Counted from the stretch's first letter, positions 48,233 through 57,180 are shown. The stretch: DNA of 64,000 nt from Actinomycetes bacterium (GCA_021799035.1 JAJZBG010000004.1:31376-95375), one strand, 5' to 3'. Translations and numbers: made by a program. Notes: a model not told the origin generated them from the letters alone.

Positions 48233-49723
48233 TTGACATGTCGACGAAGCTATGGCGCCAGCGCTTTGCGCGTTCGGGAGGGAGCGGGATATTGCCAGAC
48301 GAGGGTGAGATTGCAGCGACGTTCCAGAGAAAATGCAGACGGCGAGCTGGCAGCAGACGGCCAAACCTCTTTGAGAGATAACAAGAGGAGCACTGCAAAC
48401 GACGACGCTCCAAACAATCTTCCTTGGCTTTACGCAGGAAGGGCGCTAAGAAGCTTCGCCACCGCATTCCTCACCGTCATCTTCCCCCTCTATCTAGCCC
48501 TCAACTACCACTCATCAACTGCAATCGGGGCTATGGTTACCCTAGGCAGCATCCTCGGAGGGGTCTTGGGGGCAGCAGTCGGCTTAGTCAGCGATGCAAT
48601 CGGCCGCAGACCGGTGCTCATCGCGCTTGGAATACTCGGGGCTGCGGGATCACTGGCTCTCGCATTTTCAGCAGATGCAATAGTTGTTGTGCTTGCATTC
48701 GGACTAGGTGGAATAGGGCGAGGAGGAGGTGCCGGAAGCGGCGGAACCTACGGCCCCTTCTTTCCCGCTGAACAACCAATGATCGCGACGTCCGTTCCAC
48801 CACAAATGCGCACCCGCGCCTACGGAGTCCTTGGATTCATCGGCGTGCTGGCAGCAGCTGCCGGTTCGCTTGCAGCCAGCTCCCTTGATCTCATCCGCCA
48901 TCTAGGCTTCTCTGCCGACGACGCCTATCGGTTGATGTTCGCATTTGGCGCAATCGCTTCGCTAGCCGTCGCTATTTTCTGCATGCCGCTTCGCGAACAG
49001 CGCCCATCGCGGCGACATGCACGGTCTCCAGCAAGCAACGGCGAAATCACGGGAACAGATGGGTCAAGTTCCGAAGAGAATGAGGTGGCCGGCAGAACCC
49101 CAGAGACGGGAAGTGAAAATGTAACCACGAAACAGCTCGTAAGCCGCATGGCATTCACAAACGGGCTCAACGGTTTTGGATTCGGGTTCCTCGGACCACT
49201 TCTGATCTACTGGTTCTACGTGCGTTTCGGGGTAGGAACAGCCGAGGTTGGCCTTCTCTACACCGTCATCAACCTTGTCGGAGCGCTGCCATATCTCGGG
49301 GCCCACAGAATCTCCAATCGGCTTGGAGCTGTCAGAACTGTTGTCGGAACCAGGATGATATCAGTCTTGCTCCTCCTTGCCATGGCCCCTGCACCAACGT
49401 TCATAATCGCATCCGTGTTATTGGGCCTTCGAACTGTGTGCACAAACCTGGGCATGCCCGCGCGCCAGGCTTACACTATGGGGGTTGCCGATGAGAGACG
49501 CCGTGGAACGGTTGCTGCCTTCAGTTCACTTCCCGCCATGGCGACATCAAGCATCAGCCCTGTTGTTGGAGGCGCGTTGATGAACGTATTTGTCGACGTT
49601 CCTATCGTGGGCGCTGCATTCTTCATGGCAGCAAACACCATTGCCTACTACCTTGCCTTCAGGCATGTTCCACTACCGGGCGAAATCAGCAGAGAGCGCT
49701 CGAAAAGGACGGGACCTGGGTAA
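48233..49723 (+). CDS. Major facilitator superfamily transporter
   Basis: A proton- or solute-coupled transporter with 12 predicted spans in two halves. The MFS loop 2-3 motif is GLVSDAIGRRPVLI. A Gly-rich stretch (GGIGRGGGAGSGGTYGPFFP) lies in span 4-5. A hydrophilic central loop of about 60 residues (RPSRRHARSPASNGEITG onward) is long for the family. The frame opens with TTG at 48233, but the first 60 residues are hydrophilic and no good ribosome binding site was found. The true start may be the GTG at codon 25 or the TTG at codon 47. The substrate is unknown. It is divergent from the heme genes. Confidence 0.8.
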   Translation: MTCRRSYGASALRVREGAGYCQTRVRLQRRSRENADGELAADGQTSLRDNKRSTANDDAPNNLPWLYAGRALRSFATAFLTVIFPLYLALNYHSSTAIGAMVTLGSILGGVLGAAVGLVSDAIGRRPVLIALGILGAAGSLALAFSADAIVVVLAFGLGGIGRGGGAGSGGTYGPFFPAEQPMIATSVPPQMRTRAYGVLGFIGVLAAAAGSLAASSLDLIRHLGFSADDAYRLMFAFGAIASLAVAIFCMPLREQRPSRRHARSPASNGEITGTDGSSSEENEVAGRTPETGSENVTTKQLVSRMAFTNGLNGFGFGFLGPLLIYWFYVRFGVGTAEVGLLYTVINLVGALPYLGAHRISNRLGAVRTVVGTRMISVLLLLAMAPAPTFIIASVLLGLRTVCTNLGMPARQAYTMGVADERRRGTVAAFSSLPAMATSSISPVVGGALMNVFVDVPIVGAAFFMAANTIAYYLAFRHVPLPGEISRERSKRTGPG

Positions 49724-49737
49724 AAATTATCTCTAAA

Positions 49738-50541
49738 TCAGTGCTTGAAAAGTTCTGCGGTTATCTCCATCGAGCGTTCCTTTGCCCGAAGCACAGCAGC
49801 CGCAAACGCAGCTCTGACGGCAGCTTCTTCAAGCGCTGCGACAGCCGCAGCAGTCGTACCCCCAGGCGAGGTGACATTTTGCCGCAATTGGGTCGGTGAT
49901 TGGGTACTGCCAGAAAGCATTGCGCCCGATCCGTAGATCGTCTGTGTCACCAACTCCCTTGCCAAGTCCCATGCCAAACCTTCCTTTACAGCTGCGTCGA
50001 TCATTGCCTCTGCGACAAGAAAGACGTATGCTGGGCCCGAGCCTGAGACCGCTGTAATCGCGTCGATCTGCGATTCTTTTACCACTACAGCTTTTCCGAC
50101 CGCTGACATAAGCAAATCCGCCCACTCCATGTCGGATGAACCTACGTAACGCCCTGCGCACAGAGCCGTCATTCCAAGACCAAGCATCGCTGGCGTGTTC
50201 GGCATTGCTCGGATGACCGGGGGCCTACCCCCCAGCCACACCTCAATTGCTGCAGTGGAAATACCCGCAGCGATGGAAAGAACTCTTTGCTTGCTCTCGC
50301 TCCTCAGAGAGGTGGCCAACTTTTCGACGTCTCCCGGCTTCACAGCGATGACGGTCGACGTAGCTGGCATTGGCTGGTCCGAAATAACCGAGTTTGGAAA
50401 TCGCTCACCCAGTTCAGCCCTTAGAGACTCGGATGCCTCCACGATTCCCAGAGAATCCGCTTTGACTACGTTTGCCGAGAGAATCCCTTGAGCCAAAGCC
50501 TGGCCCATCTTTCCGCCACCAATTATCATCAGATCGAGCAC
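49738..50541 (-). CDS. proC: Pyrroline-5-carboxylate reductase
   Basis: The last step of proline synthesis (pyrroline-5-carboxylate to proline with NAD(P)H). From the GTG at 50539-50541 it has 267 residues, the family norm, beginning VLDLMIIGGGKMGQALAQGIL with the Rossmann loop at the N-terminus. The frame is open 45 codons further, with no sign of family sequence there. Other markers are VIRAMPNTPAMLGLGMTALC and the C-terminal AVSGSGPAYVFLVAEAMIDAAV and NVTSPGGTTAAAV. No ribosome binding site precedes the GTG, but TACTAT sits seven bases upstream, so a leaderless transcript is possible. Confidence 0.93.
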   Translation of the reverse strand: MLDLMIIGGGKMGQALAQGILSANVVKADSLGIVEASESLRAELGERFPNSVISDQPMPATSTVIAVKPGDVEKLATSLRSESKQRVLSIAAGISTAAIEVWLGGRPPVIRAMPNTPAMLGLGMTALCAGRYVGSSDMEWADLLMSAVGKAVVVKESQIDAITAVSGSGPAYVFLVAEAMIDAAVKEGLAWDLARELVTQTIYGSGAMLSGSTQSPTQLRQNVTSPGGTTAAAVAALEEAAVRAAFAAAVLRAKERSMEITAELFKH

Positions 50542-50712
50542 GTGATAAATAGTACCCGAACGGTTGCCAAGATTCACCATTGCCAGGGCTGGAGGTATAA
50601 GAGATATTGGCTCTGGCGTTCTAGAATGTTTCTGCTTCCCCGACCCGAAATTTCTAGAATCGACCAGAACCAACACAGAAAAGCTACGCCAACCTGGCTA
50701 TGGCCGTCAAGT

Positions 50713-50741
50713 GGAAAAGCAGGAATTTTCCAATTTTTTTT
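50713..50741 (+). terminator. Terminator-like hairpin with T8, facing the plus strand
   Basis: GGAAAA pairs with TTTTCC across a seven-base loop and is followed by AA and eight T on the plus strand. It lies between proC and mshA, both minus-strand genes, so no known transcript enters it in the right direction. The stem has only two G-C pairs. It may be chance AT-rich sequence. Confidence 0.3.
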
Positions 50742-50807
50742 GAGAATTGCCTAATATCCGTGAAAGCAGCAGCCATCCCTTTCCAGCCAAGATGCAGCAA
50801 CGGATTT

Positions 50808-52052
50808 CTAGCCACACTCCAGGAGCTCTTTGGCCGTCAGTTCCATCAACACTGACTGCAAGCGAAGGCCTGCATCGCGCCACCGATAGCTTGCAGACAG
50901 TGAGTTGGCAGTCTTTTTTAGAAGCTCAGCAAGGGCAGGATCCTCGAGCACTTTGACAAGAAACTTCGAGAACTCCTCCGAAGTCCGCCTTGAAACCAGA
51001 TAGCCGCTGGCACCGTGCTCAACAAGCGTCTTCAGGCCCCCGACATCAGATGCCACAACCGGCACCCCGCAAGCAGCCGCCTCAAGCGCAACCAGTCCAA
51101 AAGACTCGGTACGCGATGGAACCAGCGCAACATCTGAAGCCCTGTAGAAACTAGATAGAACCTCATGAGGTTGAGGATCAAAGAAATGCACTCTGTTAGT
51201 CAATCTTTCCCTCTCAACAACCCGCTTGATCTTAGATACCTCTTCAGAACCACGGGGCCCTGAAGGACCTCCGACCATTACCAGGAAAGCACTGGGGACC
51301 CTCTTGGCAATTTTCACGAAGGACTCCACCGCTATGTCGGCCCCCTTGAGCGGCTGAATCCTTCCTACGAAGAGGACCATCTTCCCTTTTGTCGGCAATC
51401 CCACTGCAGTCCTAGCCATGTCGCGATCCCCAGGACTGAAAAAAGCATGGTCGACACCCAGCGGCACGATTGAAATGCGGGAAGGGTCCAAATCGTAGAG
51501 AGTGCATATCTCTTCTGCCTCGACTTCGCACGAAGCCAGCACCTGGTCAGAGCAGAAGATGATCTTTGATTCTTCCTCGATTCTGAGCTTTTCGGAGATA
51601 TCGTCGTCAGGAACCGCCCTGTCTTTGGCCTTCACCTTTTCGAGAGTGTGGAAAGTGGTGACCAGCGGGATCTCGAGAGCATGCTTTAAGGCATGTCCGG
51701 CCAATCCCGATAGCCAGTAGTTCGCATGGATGACATCCGGGCTGCTCGCAGGGTTCATCCGAATCCTCTCGAGCACGTTCTGCGTGAACTCGTCGACATG
51801 GTCTAGGCGTTCTGACTTCGAAACCTGGCCAAGAGGGCCCGCGGGGATATGATGCAGTACGAACCCTGGTTCAACGCTCACAGTGGCGGGGAGCGACGAG
51901 CAGTAGGCCCTGGTATAGACGTCGCATCGGATGCCGAGCCTGGCAAGAGCTCCTGCGAGCTGCCGAACGTATACGTTCATGCCCCCGCCATCGCCAGTGC
52001 CTGGCTGGACCAGAGGAGAGGTGTGGTATGAAATTATCGCCAATCGCTGCAT
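50808..52052 (-). CDS. mshA: D-inositol-3-phosphate glycosyltransferase (mycothiol synthesis)
   Basis: It joins N-acetylglucosamine to inositol-3-phosphate, the first step of mycothiol, the main thiol of actinobacteria. It has 414 residues from the ATG at 52050-52052; an ATG five codons upstream is possible. The GT4 donor- and acceptor-binding text is MshA-specific: ISYHTSPLVQPGTGDGGGMNVYV, TTFHTLEKVKA, VGRIQPLKGADIAVE and the EX7E-like PSRTESFGLVALEAAACG. Cytoplasmic. It stands alone, with 384 bp upstream to the next gene. That gap shows only a weak CCTCAG/CTGAGG hairpin at 52349-52368. Confidence 0.93.
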   Translation of the reverse strand: MQRLAIISYHTSPLVQPGTGDGGGMNVYVRQLAGALARLGIRCDVYTRAYCSSLPATVSVEPGFVLHHIPAGPLGQVSKSERLDHVDEFTQNVLERIRMNPASSPDVIHANYWLSGLAGHALKHALEIPLVTTFHTLEKVKAKDRAVPDDDISEKLRIEEESKIIFCSDQVLASCEVEAEEICTLYDLDPSRISIVPLGVDHAFFSPGDRDMARTAVGLPTKGKMVLFVGRIQPLKGADIAVESFVKIAKRVPSAFLVMVGGPSGPRGSEEVSKIKRVVERERLTNRVHFFDPQPHEVLSSFYRASDVALVPSRTESFGLVALEAAACGVPVVASDVGGLKTLVEHGASGYLVSRRTSEEFSKFLVKVLEDPALAELLKKTANSLSASYRWRDAGLRLQSVLMELTAKELLECG

Positions 52053-52436
52053 GAAGATCGCTTTCATCTGAGGCCGACAGCGCACCCGCGGGAACAGTTG
52101 CTTTAACTTTGAGCCCCAGTCCGATATTCCTGACCATTCCACGAAATCTTAAAACGCAGTCCCGAAACGCACGCAGAGATCCATGAAATGTGGAGTCCCT
52201 CCGTTGACCCAGCTGCATTCACAAAGACTATCTCCGACAATATTAGTTGGGTCTGAAAACTAGCGAATGCCGCCAACGGGCTTGAAGGCACTGGCGCTCA
52301 AAATCCGTTCCCTATCCATGAAGCAGGGCCCATCGGCGAGAATGCCTTCCTCAGGCAATGCTCTGAGGCTTAGGCTCAGCCGGGCAGGAGCTTTCACACC
52401 TGCACTGTTCTGCCTAGCTGAAGGCCATCGGGCATC

Positions 52437-52754
52437 TCATCGGACTCGCCCAGCAGAGCCCAAGGGATGATATCTATAGACCACTTCGCCTGCCAGAAGT
52501 GCGTTGGGAAATCGGCCGATTGTACGCGAATCCGTCGAAGCATCGGGATTGTCACCTAGAAGTTCAAATGAGTCGCCATCGATGCTTACAAGCCTCTTGA
52601 TGACGAGAGTGGCCTCATTCCGCGGATCGAGCGCAACTACAATCCGGCCCACTAGGCGTTTGCTTGGACGCTTGAGTTTGCGCACGAGCAGCCTATCGCC
52701 TGGCGTCAGCGCTGGAGCCATGGAAACACCTCTGACAACCGCTAAAAAAAACAA
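52437..52754 (-). CDS. sodX: Nickel-type superoxide dismutase maturation protease (S26 signal-peptidase-like)
   Basis: A short S26-family Ser/Lys protease of 105 residues that removes the leader of NiSOD so that its His can bind nickel. The catalytic Ser is S11 in RGVSMAPALTPGD and the Lys is K53 in VIKRLV. GDNPDASTDSRTIGRF is the usual third block. There is no membrane anchor, so it acts in the cytoplasm. It opens with TTG in a run of T, without a good ribosome binding site, so the start is uncertain. Divergent pairing with sodN, 135 bp apart, supports the call. Confidence 0.88.
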   Translation of the reverse strand: MFFLAVVRGVSMAPALTPGDRLLVRKLKRPSKRLVGRIVVALDPRNEATLVIKRLVSIDGDSFELLGDNPDASTDSRTIGRFPNALLAGEVVYRYHPLGSAGRVR

Positions 52755-52889
52755 GGGGATATAATTCCTAATCTGAAGTAAGATCAGTCAAAACCAGATA
52801 TCTCTGGACTTTTCTGCGTTTCAGACTAATGTCTGTAACTGTTCTCATAATAAGGCAACTGCAACCGAATAGAGATAAGGAGAGCGACC
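52755..52889. promoter_or_regulatory. Divergent sodX/sodN promoter region with two inverted repeats
   Basis: Two inverted repeats share the half-site CAGA/TCTG: CCAGA-N4-TCTGG (52794-52807) and CAGAC-N4-GTCTG (52822-52835). The second ends 10 bases before a possible sodN -10 (CATAAT, 52846-52851), a place where a bound repressor would block RNA polymerase. AAGGAG lies seven bases before the sodN ATG. Nickel- or stress-responsive control is inference. The sites do not obviously match the Nur consensus. Confidence 0.4.
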
Positions 52890-53306
52890 ATGAAGCTACT
52901 CGCCAAGGTCATCAAGTCATTAGAAGGAATCACTGCGCCCGTCACTGTCTCTGCTCACTGCGATCTCCCTTGCGGTGTCTACGATCCTGCTCAAGCTCGC
53001 ATAGAAGCAGACTCCGTCAAAGCCTGCATGGAGAAGTACAACGGCTCAAATGACGAGGTCTTCAAGGCGCGTGCCGTCACAATCAAAGAAGAGAGGGCTG
53101 AGCTGGTCAAGCACCATCTTTGGGTACTCTGGACCGACTACTTCAAGCCGGAGCATCTCGAGAAGTACCCTCAGCTTCATACGCTGTTCTGGAACGCCAC
53201 AAAGGCTGCCGGCGAAAGCAAAAAGACAAACGACACTGCAGTTGCGCAAAACCTCCTCAACCAGATTGCCGAAATCGACAAGATCTTCTGGGAAACCAAG
53301 AAGTAG
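52890..53306 (+). CDS. sodN: Nickel superoxide dismutase precursor
   Basis: NiSOD converts superoxide to oxygen and hydrogen peroxide. It has 138 residues. The nickel hook HCDLPCGVY starts at residue 23, so the leader MKLLAKVIKSLEGITAPVTVSA is expected to be cut just before His23, leaving 116 residues, the usual mature size. His1, Cys2 and Cys6 of the mature chain are all present. The helical bundle (YDPAQARIEADSVKACMEKY and ELVKHHLWVLWTDYFKPEHLEKYP) is typical. The peptidase for this cut is encoded divergently next door. An intrinsic terminator follows. Confidence 0.97.
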   Translation: MKLLAKVIKSLEGITAPVTVSAHCDLPCGVYDPAQARIEADSVKACMEKYNGSNDEVFKARAVTIKEERAELVKHHLWVLWTDYFKPEHLEKYPQLHTLFWNATKAAGESKKTNDTAVAQNLLNQIAEIDKIFWETKK

Positions 53307-53331
53307 GTAATCGATTTCAAAGGGAGACACT

Positions 53332-53358
53332 GAGAGAGAGGCTTGCCTCTCTCTTTTT
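53332..53358 (+). terminator. Intrinsic terminator after sodN
   Basis: GAGAGAGGC and GCCTCTCTC form a nine-bp stem with a two-base loop (longer with weak pairs), followed by five T. It starts 26 bp after the sodN stop and ends at the stop of the convergent moaD-like gene. Confidence 0.85.
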
Positions 53359-53597
53359 CATACCCCTCCCGAAACGGGCGGAAGAATGGCTATCTCGTCA
53401 CCGTCTGAAACCATTGCAGCTAGGTTTGCCTGTTCCCCATTCAGCCAGACCTTGGATATCCCGATGATGGCTTTCAATTCGTTTCCATAGAGGGAGATCA
53501 CTAAGTCAAGAGCTTCCTTGACCGAGCCTGCCTCCACCTCGGTACTCGACACTCCAGCAGCTTCGCGTGCACCGGCAAAGAACTTGACCACAACCAT
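53358..53597 (-). CDS. MoaD/ThiS-family sulfur-carrier protein ending in Gly-Gly-Val
   Basis: A small ubiquitin-fold protein of 79 residues from the ATG at 53595-53597 (VVVKFFAGAREAAGVSS); the longer open frame upstream has no family sequence. The text KVWLNGEQANLAAMVSDGDEIAILPPVSGG is MoaD-like. In molybdopterin synthase the C-terminal Gly-Gly is activated and carries sulfur. Here one Val follows, so the pair is not terminal unless it is trimmed. No other molybdopterin genes are nearby, so it may serve another pathway. Confidence 0.8.
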   Translation of the reverse strand: MVVVKFFAGAREAAGVSSTEVEAGSVKEALDLVISLYGNELKAIIGISKVWLNGEQANLAAMVSDGDEIAILPPVSGGV

Positions 53598-53846
53598 CCG
53601 AAAAGGCTCCTTAGACCGAACAAGGCTATTCAGCAATCTAGCCCGACGAACCAAGTTCCCGATCTCACCTCGAACTTTCATCAATGAGCATCGGGCAAGC
53701 TTGGCTAAGGCGAGAATTAAAGAGGGAGGATCCCCATAGTGGATCCGATCCACTACCATCTGATCTCACAGCGTAAGTCGAATGCAGCCGCTCAGTGGGT
53801 CATCTAGCGCTGATAGTAGTTTCAGGCACATCTAGGAGTCGCGATC

Positions 53847-54944
53847 ATGCGCAGGTCAACCAGGCGGTGGGTACTTTACTTCTCCGCATTATCAGCCGTA
53901 ACGCTTTCTAGTTGCGGCGGCGCTAGCCCGCATGCTCTCGGAGCAAACTCCAAAAACACTGACCCAACCGTTAAGCCATCCACAACCATTGCGCCCACAA
54001 CTACAACCTCTTCAACTACAACCACAACGCAGCCACCACATCTCATATCTGGCGCACTTGAACGGCAACTTGCCACACCAGGCCCCTTGACGCCGTTTGG
54101 CAGTCCCACAGTACCTAACCAAGGCGTTTGGACACCCGCGGGACGGCTGGTGAATGGCATCCCGGCGGTATATGAGACCAAACTCGTTCCGCCAGGGGGA
54201 ACTCAGCCAGCTGGAGTAGCCTGGATGGATACCGGTCTTCTCTCGGCACGCCTATATTCCGGATCTATAAGTCCTGGAGGTGGACCGTACAAGTTCACTG
54301 CGCCGATCCAGCCGTCACAGGCGGCCTCGGTGGTCGCTGCCTTCAATGGCGGCTTCATCATGAATGTAGCTCATGGAGGGTACTACACACAGGGGCGAAT
54401 CGTCGTTCCCCTGGTGACAGGAGCAGCTTCACTGGTGATCTACTCTGACGGCAGTGTCAACATTGGCGCATGGGGAACTGACGTCACAATGACGCCGAGC
54501 GTTGTAAGTGTCCGTCAGAACCTGGTACCCCTGGTCGCAAACGGCCAGCCTACCACCCAAGCAGCTACCAGCAACTGGATGTCCTGGGGTGCAACATGCG
54601 GGGTGAACACGTGCACTGGCCCGGGAATTGAGCACCAATGGCGCTCCGGCCTGGGGATCACGGCGGATGGAGCCCTTGTCTACGTAACGGGCCCTTCACT
54701 GGACCCGCTGCAGCTCGCTCAGCTTCTCGTGCGGGCAGGGGCCATTCGCGGAATGCAGCTCGACATCAACCCATACTGGACAGTGCTAGTGACGTACGAT
54801 CCTCCCAGCCCGGGTGGACTGGCAGCACCAGCTAACGGAACCAAGCTGCTGGCCGCAACGGAGCAGGGCCCCCAGACCTTCTTCGAATCATGGTGGGCGA
54901 GGGACTTCATCACCATGTCTGCCCGACCAACTCCCACCAACTGA
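53847..54944 (+). CDS. Lipoprotein with phosphodiester glycosidase (NAGPA-like) domain
   Basis: A 365-residue exported protein. The N-terminal signal (RRWVLYFSALSAVTLSSC) ends in a lipobox-like LSSC, with Cys23 as the likely lipid anchor. A Thr/Pro/Ser-rich linker (about 35-65) follows. The C-terminal domain (about 95-360) has SVVAAFNGGFIMNVAHGG and RSGLGITADGALVYVTGP with MQLDIN, the pattern of the NAGPA/DUF2233 family that cleaves sugar phosphodiesters in cell-wall or exopolysaccharide metabolism. The substrate is not known. It stands alone on the plus strand, divergent from the moaD-like gene. Confidence 0.78.
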   Translation: MRRSTRRWVLYFSALSAVTLSSCGGASPHALGANSKNTDPTVKPSTTIAPTTTTSSTTTTTQPPHLISGALERQLATPGPLTPFGSPTVPNQGVWTPAGRLVNGIPAVYETKLVPPGGTQPAGVAWMDTGLLSARLYSGSISPGGGPYKFTAPIQPSQAASVVAAFNGGFIMNVAHGGYYTQGRIVVPLVTGAASLVIYSDGSVNIGAWGTDVTMTPSVVSVRQNLVPLVANGQPTTQAATSNWMSWGATCGVNTCTGPGIEHQWRSGLGITADGALVYVTGPSLDPLQLAQLLVRAGAIRGMQLDINPYWTVLVTYDPPSPGGLAAPANGTKLLAATEQGPQTFFESWWARDFITMSARPTPTN

Positions 54945-55129
54945 AGAGTACTTTCCGGCCTCGAAAGATCCCGACCACTGCGGCCATGAACTGGTTTCCC
55001 GCTTACCAGGAAATTACAGATCGAGAAAATCGTTGGAGCCTTATCAGGCAGTTGCACACTGGTTAAGCTTCTGATTAGCGGCGCTCTCACAGGAGCAATG
55101 TGGGAGATCCTCTTTCCGAGAGGAGCGCT

Positions 55130-56437
55130 ATGTTGGAATTCGAAAAGCTTCAAGATTCCGATTCAGACTACGATAGCCTTGTCGAGCTCATTGGTGACAA
55201 AAGGTTCGTTCTCATAGGTGAAGCCACCCACGGAACACACGAGTTCTATAAGGAACGTGCCCGGATAACCAAACGCCTCATACAGGAGAAGGGATTCGCG
55301 GCCGTCGCAGTTGAAGCAGACTGGCCCGACGCCTATAGAGTCAACCGATACGTGCTAGGCATAACTGCCGACAAAACCGCGCAAGAGTCTTTGAGTGACT
55401 TTCAGCGCTTTCCATCTTGGATGTGGCGCAACGAGGACGTGGCAGAATTCGTCGAATGGCTCAAGACTCATAATGCGTCGCGCAAAGAAAACCAGCCGAA
55501 AGTCCGGTTCTATGGATTAGATCTTTACAGTCTGCATTCCTCTATAAACGAGGTCGTCGCCTATCTGGACCGTGTGGATCCAGAGGCCGCTGATGCAGCG
55601 AGGCTACGATATCGCTGCTTTGAAAAATTGGACGAAACAGAGGGCGCCGGGGCTGCGTACGGCTACCGAGTGGCACTGAAGATACTGACGCCATGCGAGG
55701 AGGAGGTCATAGCTCAGCTAAAGGATCTTCACAGCAGGGCCGTTGGAATCCTTTCTAGAGACGGTTCAGTGGCAGAAGACGAGTTCTTTTTTGCTGAACA
55801 GAACGCCAGGCTCGTGCTCGACGCAGAGCAGTACTACCGCATGATGTATCGAAGTGACGTCTCCTCATGGAACCTGCGTGACGAGCACATGGCTGGGACA
55901 CTCAACTCTTTGGCGACTCATCTCGATCGCTATCTGGAACGCTCCAAGATCGTCGTATGGGAGCACAACTCACACATTGGTGATGCCCGAGCCACATCCT
56001 TTTCCGATTCGGGCGAACTCAATGTCGGGCAGCTCGTGAGACGCTCATGGCCTGATGACTCCATTCTCATCGGCTTCACCACTCATCACGGATGGGTGAC
56101 TGCTGCATCACGCTGGGGTGGCCATACAGAGCGAAAACGAGTCAGGCCCGCGCTTGCCGGAAGCTACGAAAAGCAGTTCCATGACTTAGGGCTGGACCGC
56201 TCACTCATCTTGACCGAGAAGAACGCCTTGGAACTGAAAGGACGCAAATTTGAACGTGCCATAGGAGTCATCTACCAGCCGGAAACCGAGCTTGGCAGCC
56301 ATTGGTTTCACGCGGACCTTCCGTCCCAATTCGACGCTGTGATACACATTGATCAGACGACGGCGGTAAAGCCCCTTGAAACGACATCCGTTTGGGAAGA
56401 GGGAGAGGCTCCCGAGACCTTCCCCATGGGGCTCTGA
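55130..56437 (+). CDS. Erythromycin esterase-family hydrolase
   Basis: A 435-residue member of the EreA/EreB superfamily. The ATG at 55130 has AGAGGAG four bases upstream and is preferred over a GTG ten codons earlier. Family residues are LIGEATHGTHEFYKERARITKRLI (with the catalytic His), VEADWPDAYRVNRYV, and VWEHNSHIGDARATSF. The broad family includes many proteins of unknown role, so macrolide resistance must not be assumed. Five bases after its stop comes a phosphoribosyltransferase-like gene, so the two form an operon. Confidence 0.85.
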   Translation: MLEFEKLQDSDSDYDSLVELIGDKRFVLIGEATHGTHEFYKERARITKRLIQEKGFAAVAVEADWPDAYRVNRYVLGITADKTAQESLSDFQRFPSWMWRNEDVAEFVEWLKTHNASRKENQPKVRFYGLDLYSLHSSINEVVAYLDRVDPEAADAARLRYRCFEKLDETEGAGAAYGYRVALKILTPCEEEVIAQLKDLHSRAVGILSRDGSVAEDEFFFAEQNARLVLDAEQYYRMMYRSDVSSWNLRDEHMAGTLNSLATHLDRYLERSKIVVWEHNSHIGDARATSFSDSGELNVGQLVRRSWPDDSILIGFTTHHGWVTAASRWGGHTERKRVRPALAGSYEKQFHDLGLDRSLILTEKNALELKGRKFERAIGVIYQPETELGSHWFHADLPSQFDAVIHIDQTTAVKPLETTSVWEEGEAPETFPMGL

Positions 56438-56442
56438 TTCAA

Positions 56443-57180
56443 ATGGTATTCACCGATCGGACAGATGCTGGGAAACGCCTTGCCCATGCACTTGCGCATC
56501 TCAAGAACACTGGCGTGGTTGTTCTCGGTCTTCCTCGTGGCGGAGTGCCAGTGGCGTTTGAAGTGGCGAAAGGGCTCGAAGCCCCGCTGGATGTAATTGT
56601 CGTCAGAAAGCTCGGCATGCCTTTCCAGCCCGAACTTGCAATGGGGGCGGTCAGCGAAGAAGGAGCTCTTGTCATCGACTACGGCCTGGTGCAGAGTTCT
56701 GGCGTAAGCAAAGAACAGCTTCACGCGATAGAGGTGGAGCAGCGAGCCGAGGTCGAAGCGCGAGTTCGCCGCTTTCGCGGCACGCGCCAGAGATTAGACG
56801 TCGCAGCACGTCACGTGGTCATCGTCGACGATGGTTTGGCGACTGGCGCAACTGCTGCGGTTGCCTGCCAAGTAGTGCGTGACAGGGGAGCCGCCAAGAT
56901 CACACTCGCTGTGCCAGTATGCTCAGTGGAGGCAGCCGAAAAACTCGAAGGGGTTGCCGACGAAGTGGTCTGCCTGGAAAGGCCGACTCCTTTTTACGCT
57001 GTGGGCCAGTACTATGCCGACTTCACGCAAACAAGCGATGGGGAGGTGGTCAGACTCCTGAGCAAGCGTGCTGCCGAGCTACAAAAACCAGGTTCTTCTG
57101 GCGATTCGCAAAGCGAGCCCGGGTCGGCCCAAGCAAGGACCTCGAAACAGCAAGCCAAAATGCCACAGGCCGCTGAATAG
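56443..57180 (+). CDS. Phosphoribosyltransferase-domain protein
   Basis: A 245-residue protein with a type I phosphoribosyltransferase fold. The PRPP loop is HVVIVDDGLATGATA (about residues 128-142), and the N-terminal text VVVLGLPRGGVPVAFEVAKGL and DVIVVRKLGMPFQPELAMGAV is typical of the stand-alone group often found beside erythromycin-esterase-like or dienelactone-hydrolase genes. The last 30 residues are a polar tail (QKPGSSGDSQSEPG). The substrate base is unknown. Coupled to the upstream esterase-like gene. Confidence 0.85.
   Translation: MVFTDRTDAGKRLAHALAHLKNTGVVVLGLPRGGVPVAFEVAKGLEAPLDVIVVRKLGMPFQPELAMGAVSEEGALVIDYGLVQSSGVSKEQLHAIEVEQRAEVEARVRRFRGTRQRLDVAARHVVIVDDGLATGATAAVACQVVRDRGAAKITLAVPVCSVEAAEKLEGVADEVVCLERPTPFYAVGQYYADFTQTSDGEVVRLLSKRAAELQKPGSSGDSQSEPGSAQARTSKQQAKMPQAAE

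Noticed and set aside
55130..56437. Dedicated macrolide resistance gene
   Set aside because: The family is broad and mostly unassigned; neighbours are housekeeping genes, with no mobile element or other resistance gene.
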